A stretch of DNA of 64,000 nt, taken from contig NZ_CP031230.1 in assembly GCF_003351785.1 (NCBI RefSeq), forward strand, positions 1,856,001 to 1,920,000, in the 5' to 3' direction. Position 1 is the first letter of the stretch. Each line of letters opens with the position of its first letter. Shown here one piece after another: positions 28,901-37,966 of the stretch. The DNA comes from Sporosarcina sp. PTS2304. GTDB taxonomy: Bacteria; Bacillota; Bacilli; Bacillales_A; Planococcaceae. The translations under genes and the position numbers were made by a program. Under the pieces are notes generated by a model. It was not told the DNA's origin. It did not search any database and worked only from the letters and a program-made list of their open reading frames with translations.

Positions 28901-29131
28901 TTGATCGATTATTTCTAAAATATCAATATATCCAATATTTCCATACAACACGACGTCCCCTTGACGCTCCAAAACCGGAATCATCAACAAATATTTTTCA
29001 TGAATTTCATCATCTTCTTCTATATTAATGGTTTCCCACTCAACGGGATGATCCTCCGCCACCAAACGCAGCATCTGCTCCGCTTCCACACAAAGCGGAC
29101 AATTCGGACGCGTATACAACTCAAACTTCAT
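28898..29131 (-). CDS. Glutaredoxin-like CxxC protein
   Basis: The product has 77 residues from the ATG at 29131, behind GAGGTGAG. The longer frame reaching into the tandem repeats is spurious. MKFELYTRPNCPLCVEAEQM has a CPLC redox motif at residues 11-14, and IPVLERQGDVVLYG supplies the cis-Pro strand of a thioredoxin fold. It probably acts as a small thiol-disulfide protein of the DUF836/glutaredoxin group. It has its own promoter at 29156-29184. Confidence 0.85.
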   Translation of the reverse strand: MKFELYTRPNCPLCVEAEQMLRLVAEDHPVEWETINIEEDDEIHEKYLLMIPVLERQGDVVLYGNIGYIDILEIIDQ

Positions 29132-29155
29132 TCCACTCACCTCGACTTGTTGTCT

Positions 29156-29184
29156 ATCATAGTAAATTTCGGATGTATTTTCAA
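29156..29184 (-). promoter_or_regulatory. Promoter of the redoxin gene
   Basis: TTGAAA, a 17-bp spacer and TATGAT lie 25 bp upstream of the start codon and between it and the tandem array. Confidence 0.7.
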
Positions 29185-29221
29185 TGAAGTTGTATTGGTC
29201 GTTAGTTGGAGATCTTGCTTC

Positions 29222-30160
29222 GATCATAGAACACCGCTTTCCGCTCATAGAAGCCACACGCGCGATCATAGAACACCGCTTTCCGATCATAGAAGCAACA
29301 CGCGCGATCATAGAACACCTCTTTCCGATCATAGAATCAACGCGCGCGATCATAGAACACCTCTTTCCGATCATAGAAGCAACACGCGCGATCATAGAAC
29401 ACCGCTTTCCGATCATAGAAGCCACGCGCGCTCATAGAACACCGCTTTCCGATCATAGAAGCCACGCGCGCGATCATAGAACACCTCTTTCCGATCATAG
29501 AAGCAACACGCGCGATCATAGAACATCGCTTTCCGATCATAGAACATCGCTTTCCGAACATAGAAGCAACACGCGCGATCATAGAACACCGCTTTCCGAT
29601 CATAGAAGCCACACGCGCGATCATAGAACATCGCTTTCCGATCATAGAAGCCACACGCGCGCTCATAGAACACCGCTTTCCGCTCATAGAAGCCACATGC
29701 GCGATCATAGAACACCACTTTCCGATCATAGAAGCCACACGCGCGATCATAGAACACCGCTTTCCGCTCATAGAAGCCACACGCGCGATCATAGAACACC
29801 ACTTTCCGATCATAGAAGCAACACGCGCGATCATAGAACATCGCTTTCCGCTCATAGAAGCCACACGCGCGATCATAGAACACCGCTTTCCGATCATAGA
29901 AGCAACACGCGCGATCATAGAACACCTCTTTCCGATCATAGAAGCAACACGCGCGATCATAGAACACCACTTTCCGATCATAGAAGCAACACGCGCGATC
30001 ATAGAACATCGCTTTCCGCTCATAGAAGCCACACGCGCGCTCATAGAACACCACTTTCCGATCATAGAAGCCACACGCGCGATCATAGAACATCGCTTTC
30101 CGCTCATAGAAGCAACACGCGCGATCATAGAATCAACGCGCGCGCTCATAGAACACCTCT
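29222..30160. repeat. Tandem array of 42-bp units (two 21-bp halves), about 21 units
   Basis: Each unit has two 21-bp halves, both beginning GATCATAGAA or GCTCATAGAA. One half continues CACCGCTTTCC and the other GCMACACGCGC. About 21 full units plus partial ones span 0.94 kb. Most are exactly 42 bp. One is 2 bp short near 29430 and one carries an extra half near 29540. Because 42 is divisible by three and the unit lacks stops, long false reading frames appear on both strands. There is no ribosome site or protein-like composition. The array lies between two minus-strand genes. Confidence 0.95.
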
Positions 30161-30165
30161 CCGCA

Positions 30166-30201
30166 ACAAAAAAGCATCAAAAGCAACTACGCTTTTGATA
30201 C
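30166..30201 (-). terminator. Terminator of the lemA operon
   Basis: ATCAAAAGC and GCTTTTGAT pair around GTAGTT, followed on the minus strand by GCTTTTTTG. It ends lemA/TPM transcription before the tandem array. Confidence 0.85.
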
Positions 30202-30218
30202 TTTTCACTATAAACACC

Positions 30219-31004
30219 TCACCAACTTCGGCCAGCGCCGCCTCCGCCTCCGGAACCGCCGCCGCCAAAGCCTCCTCCACCACCGAAGCCACCGCCGCCA
30301 CCGCTTCCTCCGCCAAAACTGCCTGGGAAGAAAATTGGGCCGCCGCTTGACCTGCCGCCAGGAGGACCACCTCTGCCACCTCGTCCGCCTCCTTTAAACA
30401 TGCGGTAAAGCAGATACAAAATAATAATGACGATGACGAACGATGGAATGCCAGGCTCTTCTTGAGACTGAGCATAGGCGACGGGTAAGTCATCGCCTTC
30501 TAATCCATATTCCGCTGCGATTTCATTATAAAATGCTTTGTATGCTTCCATAATAGCTATATCTGGTTGACCTTCATTTAAGTACGGCATCGCGACTTCA
30601 TCGATAATGCGTCCGATTTTGCCGTCTGGAAGTGCACCTTCCAAACCGTAACCTGTCGTCAAATAAAAAGCGCGTTTAATATTTAAGGCGTCGTCTTTTT
30701 CTGTAGAGACGATCAGCAATGCGCCGTTATTCATTTTGGCATCGCCTAATTCCAACTCTCGAAGTTTACGAACCGCATACTCTTCGATCGGTACACCTTC
30801 GAGTGAATAAACCGTGCGAACCGCAAATTCCGCTTTTGTTGCGCCTTGCAGACGAAGACCGTATTCACGTAACTCCGCTTCTTGTTGAGGCGATAAAATA
30901 TTTGCTTCATCCACTACGACATCAGTCACCGCATATGCATGTGTTGCAGTGCCGATCAGGGCGACTAGCAGGACTGCAACGAACATGCTGAAGCGATTCC
31001 TCAC
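30219..31004 (-). CDS. TPM-domain (YgcG-like) secreted/membrane protein
   Basis: The product has 261 residues with a GTG start overlapping the lemA stop by 4 bp. A signal peptide (about 1-26) is followed by a TPM_phosphatase domain (VVVDEANILSPQQEAEL.. to about 165), a membrane helix near 190-205 and a glycine-rich tail (GGGGGFGGGG). LemA and TPM proteins are commonly paired; their role in the cell envelope is not settled. Confidence 0.9.
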   Translation of the reverse strand: MRNRFSMFVAVLLVALIGTATHAYAVTDVVVDEANILSPQQEAELREYGLRLQGATKAEFAVRTVYSLEGVPIEEYAVRKLRELELGDAKMNNGALLIVSTEKDDALNIKRAFYLTTGYGLEGALPDGKIGRIIDEVAMPYLNEGQPDIAIMEAYKAFYNEIAAEYGLEGDDLPVAYAQSQEEPGIPSFVIVIIILYLLYRMFKGGGRGGRGGPPGGRSSGGPIFFPGSFGGGSGGGGGFGGGGGFGGGGSGGGGGAGRSW

Positions 31005-31579
31005 TTCGTATCATTCCCAAAATCGACTGCTGGCGGTTGTTGCGCCCCTTCGACCGCTTTGAAATATTCTTTTTCGTCAAATCCGAACATCGATGCGATC
31101 AATTTACCCGGGAACCGTTTCACTCGGCGATTGAATTGTGACACGACATCATTATAATCTTTACGTGCAACTGCGATACGATTTTCCGTGCCCGCCAATT
31201 CATCCATTAACGCTTGGAAGTTTTGATTGGCTTTTAAGTCAGGATAATTTTCAACTACTACTAATAATCTGCTCAAAGCACTCGAAAGTTCCGAATCTGC
31301 GGCTGCTTGTTCTTCTGGACCTTGTGCACCAGCCATTTTACTGCGTGCGGCCGCAATATTATCGATCACTTCTTTTTCATGTGCCGCGTATCCTTTGACT
31401 GTATTTACTAAATTAGGAATCAAATCTACTCGGCGCTGTAACTGCGTTTCGATCTGCGCATACGATTGATCGACATCCTCTTCAAGATTTACTAACTTAT
31501 TATAACTCGGGATTACCATAAGTGCGGCGATTACGACTAATACAATGACGACGATCAGCGGGCCAGCGACTTTCTTCAT
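31001..31579 (-). CDS. lemA: LemA family protein
   Basis: The product has 192 residues from the ATG at 31579, nine bases after GAGGAG. It has an N-terminal membrane helix followed by the helical LemA core with LEEDVDQSYAQIETQLQRR, DLIPNLVNTVKGYA and FNRRVKRFPG. It is coupled to the downstream TPM-domain gene. The cytoplasmic or extracellular placement of the core is not certain. Confidence 0.95.
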   Translation of the reverse strand: MKKVAGPLIVVIVLVVIAALMVIPSYNKLVNLEEDVDQSYAQIETQLQRRVDLIPNLVNTVKGYAAHEKEVIDNIAAARSKMAGAQGPEEQAAADSELSSALSRLLVVVENYPDLKANQNFQALMDELAGTENRIAVARKDYNDVVSQFNRRVKRFPGKLIASMFGFDEKEYFKAVEGAQQPPAVDFGNDTK

Positions 31580-31785
31580 CCACAACGACTCCTCTCCACT
31601 ACTTGTTTAGTATGTACTTACCCTTATTGTTTATCATGCCAAACTTCTTGTTTTATCCATCGTCAAAAAAACTAGGTCTGCATCCTACCTCAACTGTACG
31701 CGACTGAATATAATACATACTATATGATAGGTTTTTAGAGAATAGCCATGTCGTTTTTAATATGAGAATATTTTTCATTTAATTC

Positions 31786-31814
31786 TTTACAGATTATTTT
31801 GCTTGCGCTATACT
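31786..31814 (+). promoter_or_regulatory. Promoter of the manganese transporter operon
   Basis: TTTACA, a 17-bp spacer and TATACT, immediately followed by the first MntR-like box. The 0.4-kb gap 31580-31985 otherwise holds only the three boxes and a long leader. Confidence 0.8.
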
Positions 31815-31819
31815 ATTAA

Positions 31820-31838
31820 AAGTTGCGTGAAGGAAACA
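31820..31838 (+). promoter_or_regulatory. MntR-like operator 1
   Basis: AAGTTGCGTGAAGGAAAC resembles the Bacillus MntR box (TTTGCNTNAAGGAAAC). It begins six bases after the -10 hexamer, a position that would block transcription when Mn-bound MntR occupies it. Confidence 0.7.
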
Positions 31839-31860
31839 ATATAGTACTAACCAAGCATTA

Positions 31861-31879
31861 GAGTTGCATGAAGGAAACT
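31861..31879 (+). promoter_or_regulatory. MntR-like operator 2
   Basis: GAGTTGCATGAAGGAAACT is the best of the three matches, 41 bp downstream of box 1. Confidence 0.7.
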
Positions 31880-31950
31880 ATTAATTGTATATTCTTTATA
31901 AACTACGTATCTAACCGAAGCGGTATATTCGCTGGTTATTATTTACTTAA

Positions 31951-31968
31951 ATGTTGCACAAGGGAAAG
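31951..31968 (+). promoter_or_regulatory. MntR-like operator 3 (diverged)
   Basis: ATGTTGCACAAGGGAAAG keeps the TTGCNNNAAGGRAA pattern and lies just before the mntB ribosome site (AAAGGAGG). Weaker than boxes 1 and 2. Confidence 0.5.
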
Positions 31969-31985
31969 AAAAAGGAGGAAACAGA

Positions 31986-32726
31986 ATGATTGATCCGATA
32001 ACCGTCGAACGCATTAGCGTATCGTATGACGGAAATGAAGTAGTAAAAGACGTTTCATTCTCATTTGAACCTTCTAGTTTGATTGGGGTTCTCGGTCCAA
32101 ACGGTGCCGGTAAATCTACATTACTAAAGGCCATGCTTGGCTTAATTCATAAAGATCATGGGACTGTCAAATTCGGCAGTAAATCAGTGGATGAAATGCG
32201 GAGACAGATTGCCTATGTCCCACAGCGTTCAAATATCGACTGGAACTTCCCGATTGTCGTAAAAGATACGGTCTTACTCGGCACTTATCCGAAAGTCGGC
32301 ATTTTGCGCAGACCTAAAAAAGCGGATAAAGAATGGGCAATGGAATGTTTGAAACAAGTCGGTATGGAGGATTTCGCCAATCGCCAAATCGGTGAATTAT
32401 CCGGCGGTCAGCAGCAACGCGTATTTTTAGCACGCGCGCTTGCACAGAAGGCAGATTATTTCTTTCTGGATGAACCTTTCGTCGGGATTGACGTTTCCAG
32501 TGAAGAAATCATCATTACGATTTTGCGTGAATTGCAAGCTGCCGGAAAAATCATTTTCGTCGTTCACCATGATTTATCAAAAGTGAAAAGTTATTTCGAT
32601 AAATTAGTGTTAATGAATAAAGAATTGATCGATGCAGGTCCTGTCAACAAAGTGTTTCAGTCTGGCAATATGACGAAAGCATACAATCGGCAGTTCATGC
32701 TTGATGGCTTGGAGGTTTCAATGTAA
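31986..32726 (+). CDS. mntB: Manganese ABC transporter, ATP-binding protein
   Basis: The product has 246 residues with a strong AAAGGAGGAA site. Walker A is GPNGAGKS (37-44), the Q-loop is VPQRSNIDW, the signature is LSGGQQQR and Walker B is YFFLDEPF. It belongs to the metal (Mn/Zn/Fe) ABC importer group. The stop overlaps the permease start by 1 bp. The MntR-like boxes and the lipoprotein partner support Mn2+ as substrate. Confidence 0.92.
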   Translation: MIDPITVERISVSYDGNEVVKDVSFSFEPSSLIGVLGPNGAGKSTLLKAMLGLIHKDHGTVKFGSKSVDEMRRQIAYVPQRSNIDWNFPIVVKDTVLLGTYPKVGILRRPKKADKEWAMECLKQVGMEDFANRQIGELSGGQQQRVFLARALAQKADYFFLDEPFVGIDVSSEEIIITILRELQAAGKIIFVVHHDLSKVKSYFDKLVLMNKELIDAGPVNKVFQSGNMTKAYNRQFMLDGLEVSM

Positions 32727-33595
32727 TGGAATTTATTTCAGACTTACTAACGTATAGCTTTTTACAGAAAGCGTTTGTTACATCCATTATGGTAGGAATC
32801 ATTTGTGGAGTCATCGGCAGCTTTATCGTACTCCGCGGTATGGCACTGATGGGAGATGCGATTTCTCACGCGATTCTTCCTGGTGTCGCAATTTCCTACA
32901 TGCTCGGGATCAATTATTTCTATGGTGCCGTGCTGACCGGTGTGTTAACAGCATTCGGGATCGGTGCCATTTCTCAAAACAGTCGAATTAAAAATGACTC
33001 TTCCATCGGTATCGTCTTTTCCGCATTTTTTGCTTTAGGTATTATTTTGATCACGCAAGCAAAAAGCGCTACAGACTTAACACAAATTCTCTTCGGTAAC
33101 GTGTTATCTGTGCGCGCTTCCGATATGTGGCTGACGCTAATTATCGGAACCATCGTTATTTTGGTCGTCATTTTATTTTTCAAGGAACTGCTCGTTTCCA
33201 GTTTTGACGAAACGATGGCAGCCGCTTACGGATTAAAGACGCGTATGATTCATTACGCTATTATGTTTTTACTGACATTAGTTACAGTCGCTTCATTACA
33301 GACTGTCGGCGTTATTTTGGTCGTTTCATTATTAATAACACCTGCTTCTACGGCATATCTCTTAACGAACCGACTATCCATCATGGTAGTGCTTGCTGCG
33401 TTTTTCGGTGCTGTTTCTTCCATTATCGGATTATATTTCAGTTTCTTGTACAACATGCCGTCAGGACCTGTCATTGCACTCGCAACGACTGCCCTATTCG
33501 TTTTGGCATTCCTTTTCTCGCCTAAGCAAGGAGTTGTTGTCAGCAAAATTCGGACGATATCTAAGCGTAAAGCGATTACTGCAGGACATCAATGA
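32726..33595 (+). CDS. mntC: Manganese ABC transporter, permease
   Basis: The product has 289 residues and about eight membrane helices of the ABC-3 permease family (LRGMALMGDAISHAILPGVA is the characteristic coupling region). Only one permease gene is present, whereas Bacillus subtilis has two. It should form a homodimer with MntB. Confidence 0.92.
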   Translation: MEFISDLLTYSFLQKAFVTSIMVGIICGVIGSFIVLRGMALMGDAISHAILPGVAISYMLGINYFYGAVLTGVLTAFGIGAISQNSRIKNDSSIGIVFSAFFALGIILITQAKSATDLTQILFGNVLSVRASDMWLTLIIGTIVILVVILFFKELLVSSFDETMAAAYGLKTRMIHYAIMFLLTLVTVASLQTVGVILVVSLLITPASTAYLLTNRLSIMVVLAAFFGAVSSIIGLYFSFLYNMPSGPVIALATTALFVLAFLFSPKQGVVVSKIRTISKRKAITAGHQ

Positions 33596-33645
33596 AGGGA
33601 TCATCCGCTACGGCGGTAATATAATAAGTTAGAAAAAGGAGTAGA

Positions 33646-34623
33646 ATGTATTACATGAAGAACTTAGTGAAATGGCTAGGTCTGTCACTTCTTGCTGTGT
33701 TTATGTTAGCCGCTTGCGGTAATGACGATGGCGAAGGAACGACAGACGCTGGCGACAAAACAGCGCAAGCAGACGATAAACTACAGGTCGTCACATCATT
33801 TACGATTATTGCAGATATGGCACGTGAAATCGGCGGAGATTTCGTTGAAGTGTACAACTTAGTACCGACTGGAACGGATCCACACGAATACGAGCCATTG
33901 CCAAATGATATTAAAGCAGCTACAGATGCAGATGTATTGTTTTATAACGGATTGAATCTTGAAGGTGGAGAAAAAGGTTGGTTCTTTAAGATGATGGATT
34001 CTGTTAATCAGAAAGATGAAAACATTTTCAGCCTGACTGAACAAGTAGAACCTAAGTATATTGGTGGAGAAGATGGAACTGAAGAAGAAATCAACCCCCA
34101 CGCCTTTATTGATCCGGCTGTCGGTGTTAAGATGGCAGAAGCGATGCGCGATGCATTGATTGAAAAGCATCCAACGAATAGCGATAAGATTAAAGAACAA
34201 GGCGATCAGTATGTGGCGCGTCTGAAAGAATTGGATGAAGAATTCGCTGAGCGTATTTCGACTATTCCTGAAGAAAATCGTGTGCTCGTAACGAGTGAAC
34301 GTGCTTTCCAATATTTGAATGATCATTACGGATTAAAAGAAGCGTACATTTGGGAAATTGACACGGAAGAGAACGGTTCTCCTAAGCAAATTAAAGAACT
34401 TGTTCACTATATCCAAGAACATAATGTTCCTGTATTGTTTGTAGAATCTAACGTAGATACACGTCCGATGGAAACTGTTTCAGAAGAGACGGGTGTTCCA
34501 ATTGCAGAAAAGCCGATCTATTCTGATGAAATCGGTAATCCTGGCGATGAGATCGATACGTATGTGAAGTACTTGAGCTATAATATGGACTTGATCCATG
34601 ATGAGTTAAGTAAAGAGCGTTAA
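33646..34623 (+). CDS. mntA: Manganese ABC transporter, substrate-binding lipoprotein
   Basis: The product has 325 residues. The lipobox LAAC gives lipid-modified Cys24. Candidate metal ligands are His in TDPHEYEP, His in INPHAFIDP, Glu in TSERAFQYL and Asp in YSDEIG. This His-His-Glu-Asp set is typical of Mn/Fe-binding cluster A-I proteins, not Zn binders. There is no long His-rich loop. A second ATG lies three codons inside; either start is possible. Confidence 0.94.
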   Translation: MYYMKNLVKWLGLSLLAVFMLAACGNDDGEGTTDAGDKTAQADDKLQVVTSFTIIADMAREIGGDFVEVYNLVPTGTDPHEYEPLPNDIKAATDADVLFYNGLNLEGGEKGWFFKMMDSVNQKDENIFSLTEQVEPKYIGGEDGTEEEINPHAFIDPAVGVKMAEAMRDALIEKHPTNSDKIKEQGDQYVARLKELDEEFAERISTIPEENRVLVTSERAFQYLNDHYGLKEAYIWEIDTEENGSPKQIKELVHYIQEHNVPVLFVESNVDTRPMETVSEETGVPIAEKPIYSDEIGNPGDEIDTYVKYLSYNMDLIHDELSKER

Positions 34624-34656
34624 GCAGTGTGCTGGTCAACCAATTGTTTTTCGAAA

Positions 34657-34687
34657 GAAGTCACTTTTATTAGTGGCTTCTTTTTTT
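34657..34687 (+). terminator. Terminator after mntA
   Basis: GAAGTCACT and AGTGGCTTC pair around TTTATT, followed by seven Ts. Confidence 0.92.
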
Positions 34688-34741
34688 ATGTATGGCTTCA
34701 TCTTTTTCTGAGATATGTTAGAAACTATATTTTCAAAATTA

Positions 34742-35315
34742 GTGTACGTGTTAGGATTCTCCCGAGAGAAACCGGACGCTTTCCTGAGGGGACGCGGCGG
34801 ACTCGCCAGTAGTTCGCTTTCGATTACGCCTGTCGTCCTGATCCTCCAGGAGTCGCCGGTTCTTCCGGGAGAATCCTTGAAGTAGTGTCCGTAAGTCAGT
34901 TCGTGTTCGTCCAGAAATAAAGTATGGTAAGTTACGCTTCCTCGACAATGTGGGTGAAGCTTTGGATTGCCTGATTGAATGCATATAGGGTCATTTCTTT
35001 TTCCACTCAGTTCATCGAAGAAGTCATAGTAGCAGATAATACTTCACCGCTATCTAACTTCAAAAGCGGTCGCATGGTATCAGACAAGTCCACTTGGTTT
35101 TCACCCCTACAAAGAGTGATCAACCTGTCTTGCACACACTAAGTTTCGGCTGAAGCTGGAAGACGATCGACTCCGGGAGGATCAGGACGACAGGTGTAAC
35201 TCGCAGTGCACTTTTGCGAGGTCCACCGCGTCCCCTCCGGAAAGCGTATCGTCTGGAAGCGCCAGCCGCAAGACTCTTCAAGTCAGCTTTACTCCATCCA
35301 ACTGCAATAGTCAAA
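34742..35315. repeat. Composite noncoding dispersed repeat, copy 1
   Basis: The left module starts AGGATTCTCCCGAGAGAAAC and ends GGGAGAATCCT, a palindrome of about 125 bp. The middle (about 240 bp) is conserved between copies but has no reading frame. The right module is an inverted relative of the left one (compare ACGCTTTCCTGAGGGGACGC with ACGCTTTCCGGAGGGGACGC read on the minus strand). Related copies lie at 42814-43325 and 56834-57490, with a half copy at 42595-42790. It fills the gap between mntA and arsR; no gene was seen in it. Confidence 0.85.
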
Positions 35316-35393
35316 ATCTTTTTAAACTAAATGAACGAGAGGATTATACATAATAAAGTTAATCAATAGACTTGAAATTATTATTGAAAACTA

Positions 35394-35422
35394 TTGAATA
35401 CATAAGTCATTGCTTATATAAT
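35394..35422 (+). promoter_or_regulatory. arsR-arsB promoter and probable operator
   Basis: TTGAAT, a 17-bp spacer and TATAAT. The spacer contains the inverted repeat ATAAG-TCATTG-CTTAT, a likely ArsR-binding dyad that would cover both promoter boxes. Confidence 0.75.
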
Positions 35423-35452
35423 GAACTCACTTAGAAAGGGTGAGGATTTTAT

Positions 35453-35764
35453 ATGGAAGCGGCGGCATTGGAACGATACTTAAAAACCGTTGGAGATCAG
35501 TCGAGGCTGCGTTTACTGAAAGCATTGGAAGGCGGATCATTATGCATTTGTGACTTGCAATCTGTTCTAGCTATCTCTCAGCCGGCTGTCAGTCAGCATA
35601 TGCATCGCTTAAAGAAAGATGGCATCGTGCGCGATGAGAAGCGCGGACGGTGGGTCTATTGGTCGATTCATACAGAACATCCGCAATACAAGTTGCTAGT
35701 TGATTTATTGCAGTTACTACCGGCTGAGGCCGTTGATCGTAGTGAGGACATGTCATGCAAGTGA
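35453..35764 (+). CDS. arsR: ArsR-family metalloregulator
   Basis: The product has 103 residues. The winged helix includes [17 protein letters not shown] (41-57). Cys31 and Cys33 in SLCICDLQ match the CxC arsenite/antimonite site of ArsR. It is a repressor released by As(III). The gene overlaps arsB by 10 bp, which supports control of that efflux gene. Confidence 0.9.
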   Translation: MEAAALERYLKTVGDQSRLRLLKALEGGSLCICDLQSVLAISQPAVSQHMHRLKKDGIVRDEKRGRWVYWSIHTEHPQYKLLVDLLQLLPAEAVDRSEDMSCK

Positions 35765-37047
35765 TTTTAGCCTGTATTATTTTCTTATTGACGCTACTAT
35801 TTGTTATTTGGCAACCTAGAGGATTGTCCATCGGCTGGTCTGCAGTGGCAGGGGCTATTCTTGCGTTGCTTGCCGGTGTAGTTAATTTTACGGATGTTGT
35901 AGATGTGACTTTGATTGTTTGGAATGCTACCTTGACGTTTGTGGCACTTATTATTATCTCATTAATTTTAGATGAAATCGGCTTTTTTGAATGGGCTGCT
36001 CTGCATATGGCTCGTTTCTCTCACGGTAGCGGTGTCCGAATGTTCTTACTGATCATTCTACTTGGCGCTGGTGTGTCCGCCTTGTTTGCGAATGATGGTG
36101 CAGCTTTGATTTTGACACCGATTGTGCTGGCAATGGTACGAGCTTTGAATTTCAAAGAAAAGATGATTCTTCCTTTCGTGATGGCTTCGGGATTCATCGC
36201 AGATACGACTTCGTTGCCATTTGTCGTGAGTAATTTAGTGAATATCGTTTCGGCGGATTTCTTCGGAGTTGGCTTTGCAGAATATGCGAGTCGTATGATT
36301 ATTCCAAACTTCTTCAGTTTGACAGCGAGTATTGCGGTGCTTTATCTGTATTTTAGGAAGTCGATTCCTAAACAGTTCGATGGACAGTTATTGCGCTCCC
36401 CTGCCTCCGCGATACGCGATATCCAAATGTTCCGGTTGTCTTTTGTAGCACTCGGCATTTTGTTGGTCGGCTATTTCATTAGTGAATCTCTTGCGCTGCC
36501 GGTTTCATTTGTGGCGGGTGCTGTAGCGATTGTTCTGCTACTGACCGCACGACGCAGTACCGCTGTTAATACGCACACGGTGCTAAAGGGTGCACCGTGG
36601 GCTATCGTCTTCTTCTCGATTGGTATGTATGTGGTAGTATATGGGCTTCGTAACGCAGGCATGACGGTTGCACTTACGGATGTGATTGAGTGGACTTCTA
36701 GTTACGGTTTATATGCAGCGACGCTCAGCATGGGCTTTATAGCGGCTATTTTATCTTCATTTATGAATAATTTGCCGACTGTGATGATTGATGCGTTAGC
36801 TATTCAAGATGCTGCGGTTTCTCCGGAAATTCGGGAAGCATTGATTTATGCGAACGTGATTGGGTCGGATTTAGGTCCAAAGATGACACCGATCGGTTCG
36901 CTTGCTACATTACTGTGGTTACATGTGCTGTCGTTGAAAGATGTGAAAATTTCTTGGGGGTATTATTTTAAAGTGGGGGTTGTATTGACTGTGCCGACGT
37001 TGTTTATTACGTTGACTGGATTATGGTGGTGGTTGACGATTGGTTGA
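35755..37047 (+). CDS. arsB: Arsenite efflux permease ArsB
   Basis: The product has 430 residues and about 11-12 membrane helices. The family motif regions [17 protein letters not shown] and [14 protein letters not shown] are present. ArsB expels arsenite or antimonite using proton motive force. No arsC or arsA is seen nearby, so arsenate reduction would need a gene elsewhere. Confidence 0.93.
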   Translation: MQVILACIIFLLTLLFVIWQPRGLSIGWSAVAGAILALLAGVVNFTDVVDVTLIVWNATLTFVALIIISLILDEIGFFEWAALHMARFSHGSGVRMFLLIILLGAGVSALFANDGAALILTPIVLAMVRALNFKEKMILPFVMASGFIADTTSLPFVVSNLVNIVSADFFGVGFAEYASRMIIPNFFSLTASIAVLYLYFRKSIPKQFDGQLLRSPASAIRDIQMFRLSFVALGILLVGYFISESLALPVSFVAGAVAIVLLLTARRSTAVNTHTVLKGAPWAIVFFSIGMYVVVYGLRNAGMTVALTDVIEWTSSYGLYAATLSMGFIAAILSSFMNNLPTVMIDALAIQDAAVSPEIREALIYANVIGSDLGPKMTPIGSLATLLWLHVLSLKDVKISWGYYFKVGVVLTVPTLFITLTGLWWWLTIG

Positions 37048-37133
37048 GAGAGGTTTTCAACCACGCTGCATTCTTCAGCTTTCTGTAGGAGAGAACTATT
37101 GAATATGCGCTAGGGCGAACGATTATAAAATAA

Positions 37134-37174
37134 AACTAGGCAGAGGAAAATGAATCGTTTTTCTCTGCCTAGTT
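37134..37174. terminator. Shared terminator between arsB and the convergent gene
   Basis: AACTAGGCAGAGGAAAA and TTTTCTCTGCCTAGTT form a long stem with A/T flanks on both sides, so it can work in both directions. Its sequence recurs after clpP and prsA. Confidence 0.85.
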
Positions 37175-37197
37175 CGTGTAATTCTTTTTCTTGTAGA

Positions 37198-37584
37198 TTA
37201 TTTATCAAACATCGATTGGATTAGTTCTTCCATACGTTCCGCCGCTTGTTCTTCTTGCTCTTGAATCGTATCTAATTCTCCGTTCTCCATCGCCTCCACA
37301 CTGAATATGTGCGTCTTTTCTTCTACACAGTGAACAAACCGTTCATAAACTAGCTGAAGTTCCTTACCCTCTATCTCAAACGCATTTGGAATTTCAAGTG
37401 CCATCATGTCAGTAAGAATCTGTTTGAACTCCTCTACTTTCTCTAGCCATTGTTCTTTCATAGCTGGAATATTTAGTTCTTGCTTACGTATAAATTCTTC
37501 GGCTACTCCTTCGTACTCTTCAGATGTCAGGATCAGTCGTTCATGTAGTGAAATAATATGTTGCAAGTATTCTTTTCTGCTCAT
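37198..37584 (-). CDS. Small acidic helical protein, unknown function
   Basis: The product has 128 residues and is rich in Glu and Lys, with a heptad-like pattern (LEKVEEFKQILTDMM) that suggests coiled coil. No signal peptide or enzyme motif. The ATG has a GGAAAGGAATGG-type site. It is convergent with arsB and lies beside tRNA-Arg. Family not recognised. Confidence 0.6.
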   Translation of the reverse strand: MSRKEYLQHIISLHERLILTSEEYEGVAEEFIRKQELNIPAMKEQWLEKVEEFKQILTDMMALEIPNAFEIEGKELQLVYERFVHCVEEKTHIFSVEAMENGELDTIQEQEEQAAERMEELIQSMFDK

Positions 37585-37621
37585 TAGTATCCATTCCTTT
37601 CCTGATTTCCATCCATTACTG

Positions 37622-37657
37622 CCAATAAAAAATCAACGACCATAATTGATCGTTGAC
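37622..37657 (-). terminator. Terminator of tRNA-Arg
   Basis: On the minus strand TCAACGATC..GGTCGTTGA forms a stem followed by TTTTTTATTGG, 16 bp after the tRNA 3' end. Confidence 0.75.
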
Positions 37658-37672
37658 TAGATGAAACCTTGA

Positions 37673-37744
37673 TGCCCTCGGCGGGAGTCGAACCCACATT
37701 TTAAGCTTCGGAGGCTTACGTGCTATCCATTGCACCACGAGGAC
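37673..37744 (-). tRNA. tRNA-Arg (anticodon CCG)
   Basis: Acceptor GTCCTCG pairs with CGAGGGC. The anticodon arm TAAGC-CTCCGAA-GCTTA gives loop CTCCGAA and anticodon CCG, reading CGG. The T-arm GTGGGTTCGACTCCCGC is standard. CCA is not encoded. Confidence 0.95.
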
Positions 37745-37866
37745 TAGTTTATATACCGCGCATATTGGGTACTTTTATGAAGTGTTATAAAAAACCTCTC
37801 TAAGAGACATGTTCCATTATACCGCGGAATATAATGAAAAGCAATATGTTAATTTAAGGCGAAACA

Positions 37867-37883
37867 TTTGACCTTTGTTGACC
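37867..37883 (+). promoter_or_regulatory. CtsR operator overlapping the clpP promoter
   Basis: TTTGACCTTTGTTGACC is, on the other strand, GGTCAACAAAGGTCAAA, matching the CtsR heptad repeat RGTCAAA-N3-RGTCAAA with one deviation. The first TTGACC also serves as a -35 box with TAAAAT 18 bp downstream. clpP should therefore be induced by heat and protein stress. Confidence 0.85.
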
Positions 37884-37966
37884 AACTTATGTAAAATACA
37901 GATACAGTTGAAATATAAACTCATTTCAACCGAACGAATAAGATATATTTAAAGGAGGAACTTTCA

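Noticed and set aside
29222..30160. CRISPR array
   Set aside because: The spacers are repeats of each other, not unique, and no cas gene is present.
29184..30350. Long reading frames of 226-388 codons on both strands
   Set aside because: They result from a 42-bp tandem unit without stops, repeat the same 14 residues in several frames, and have no ribosome site.
34751..35314. Several 60-80 codon frames in the composite repeat
   Set aside because: The frames are not kept between copies and have no ribosome sites.
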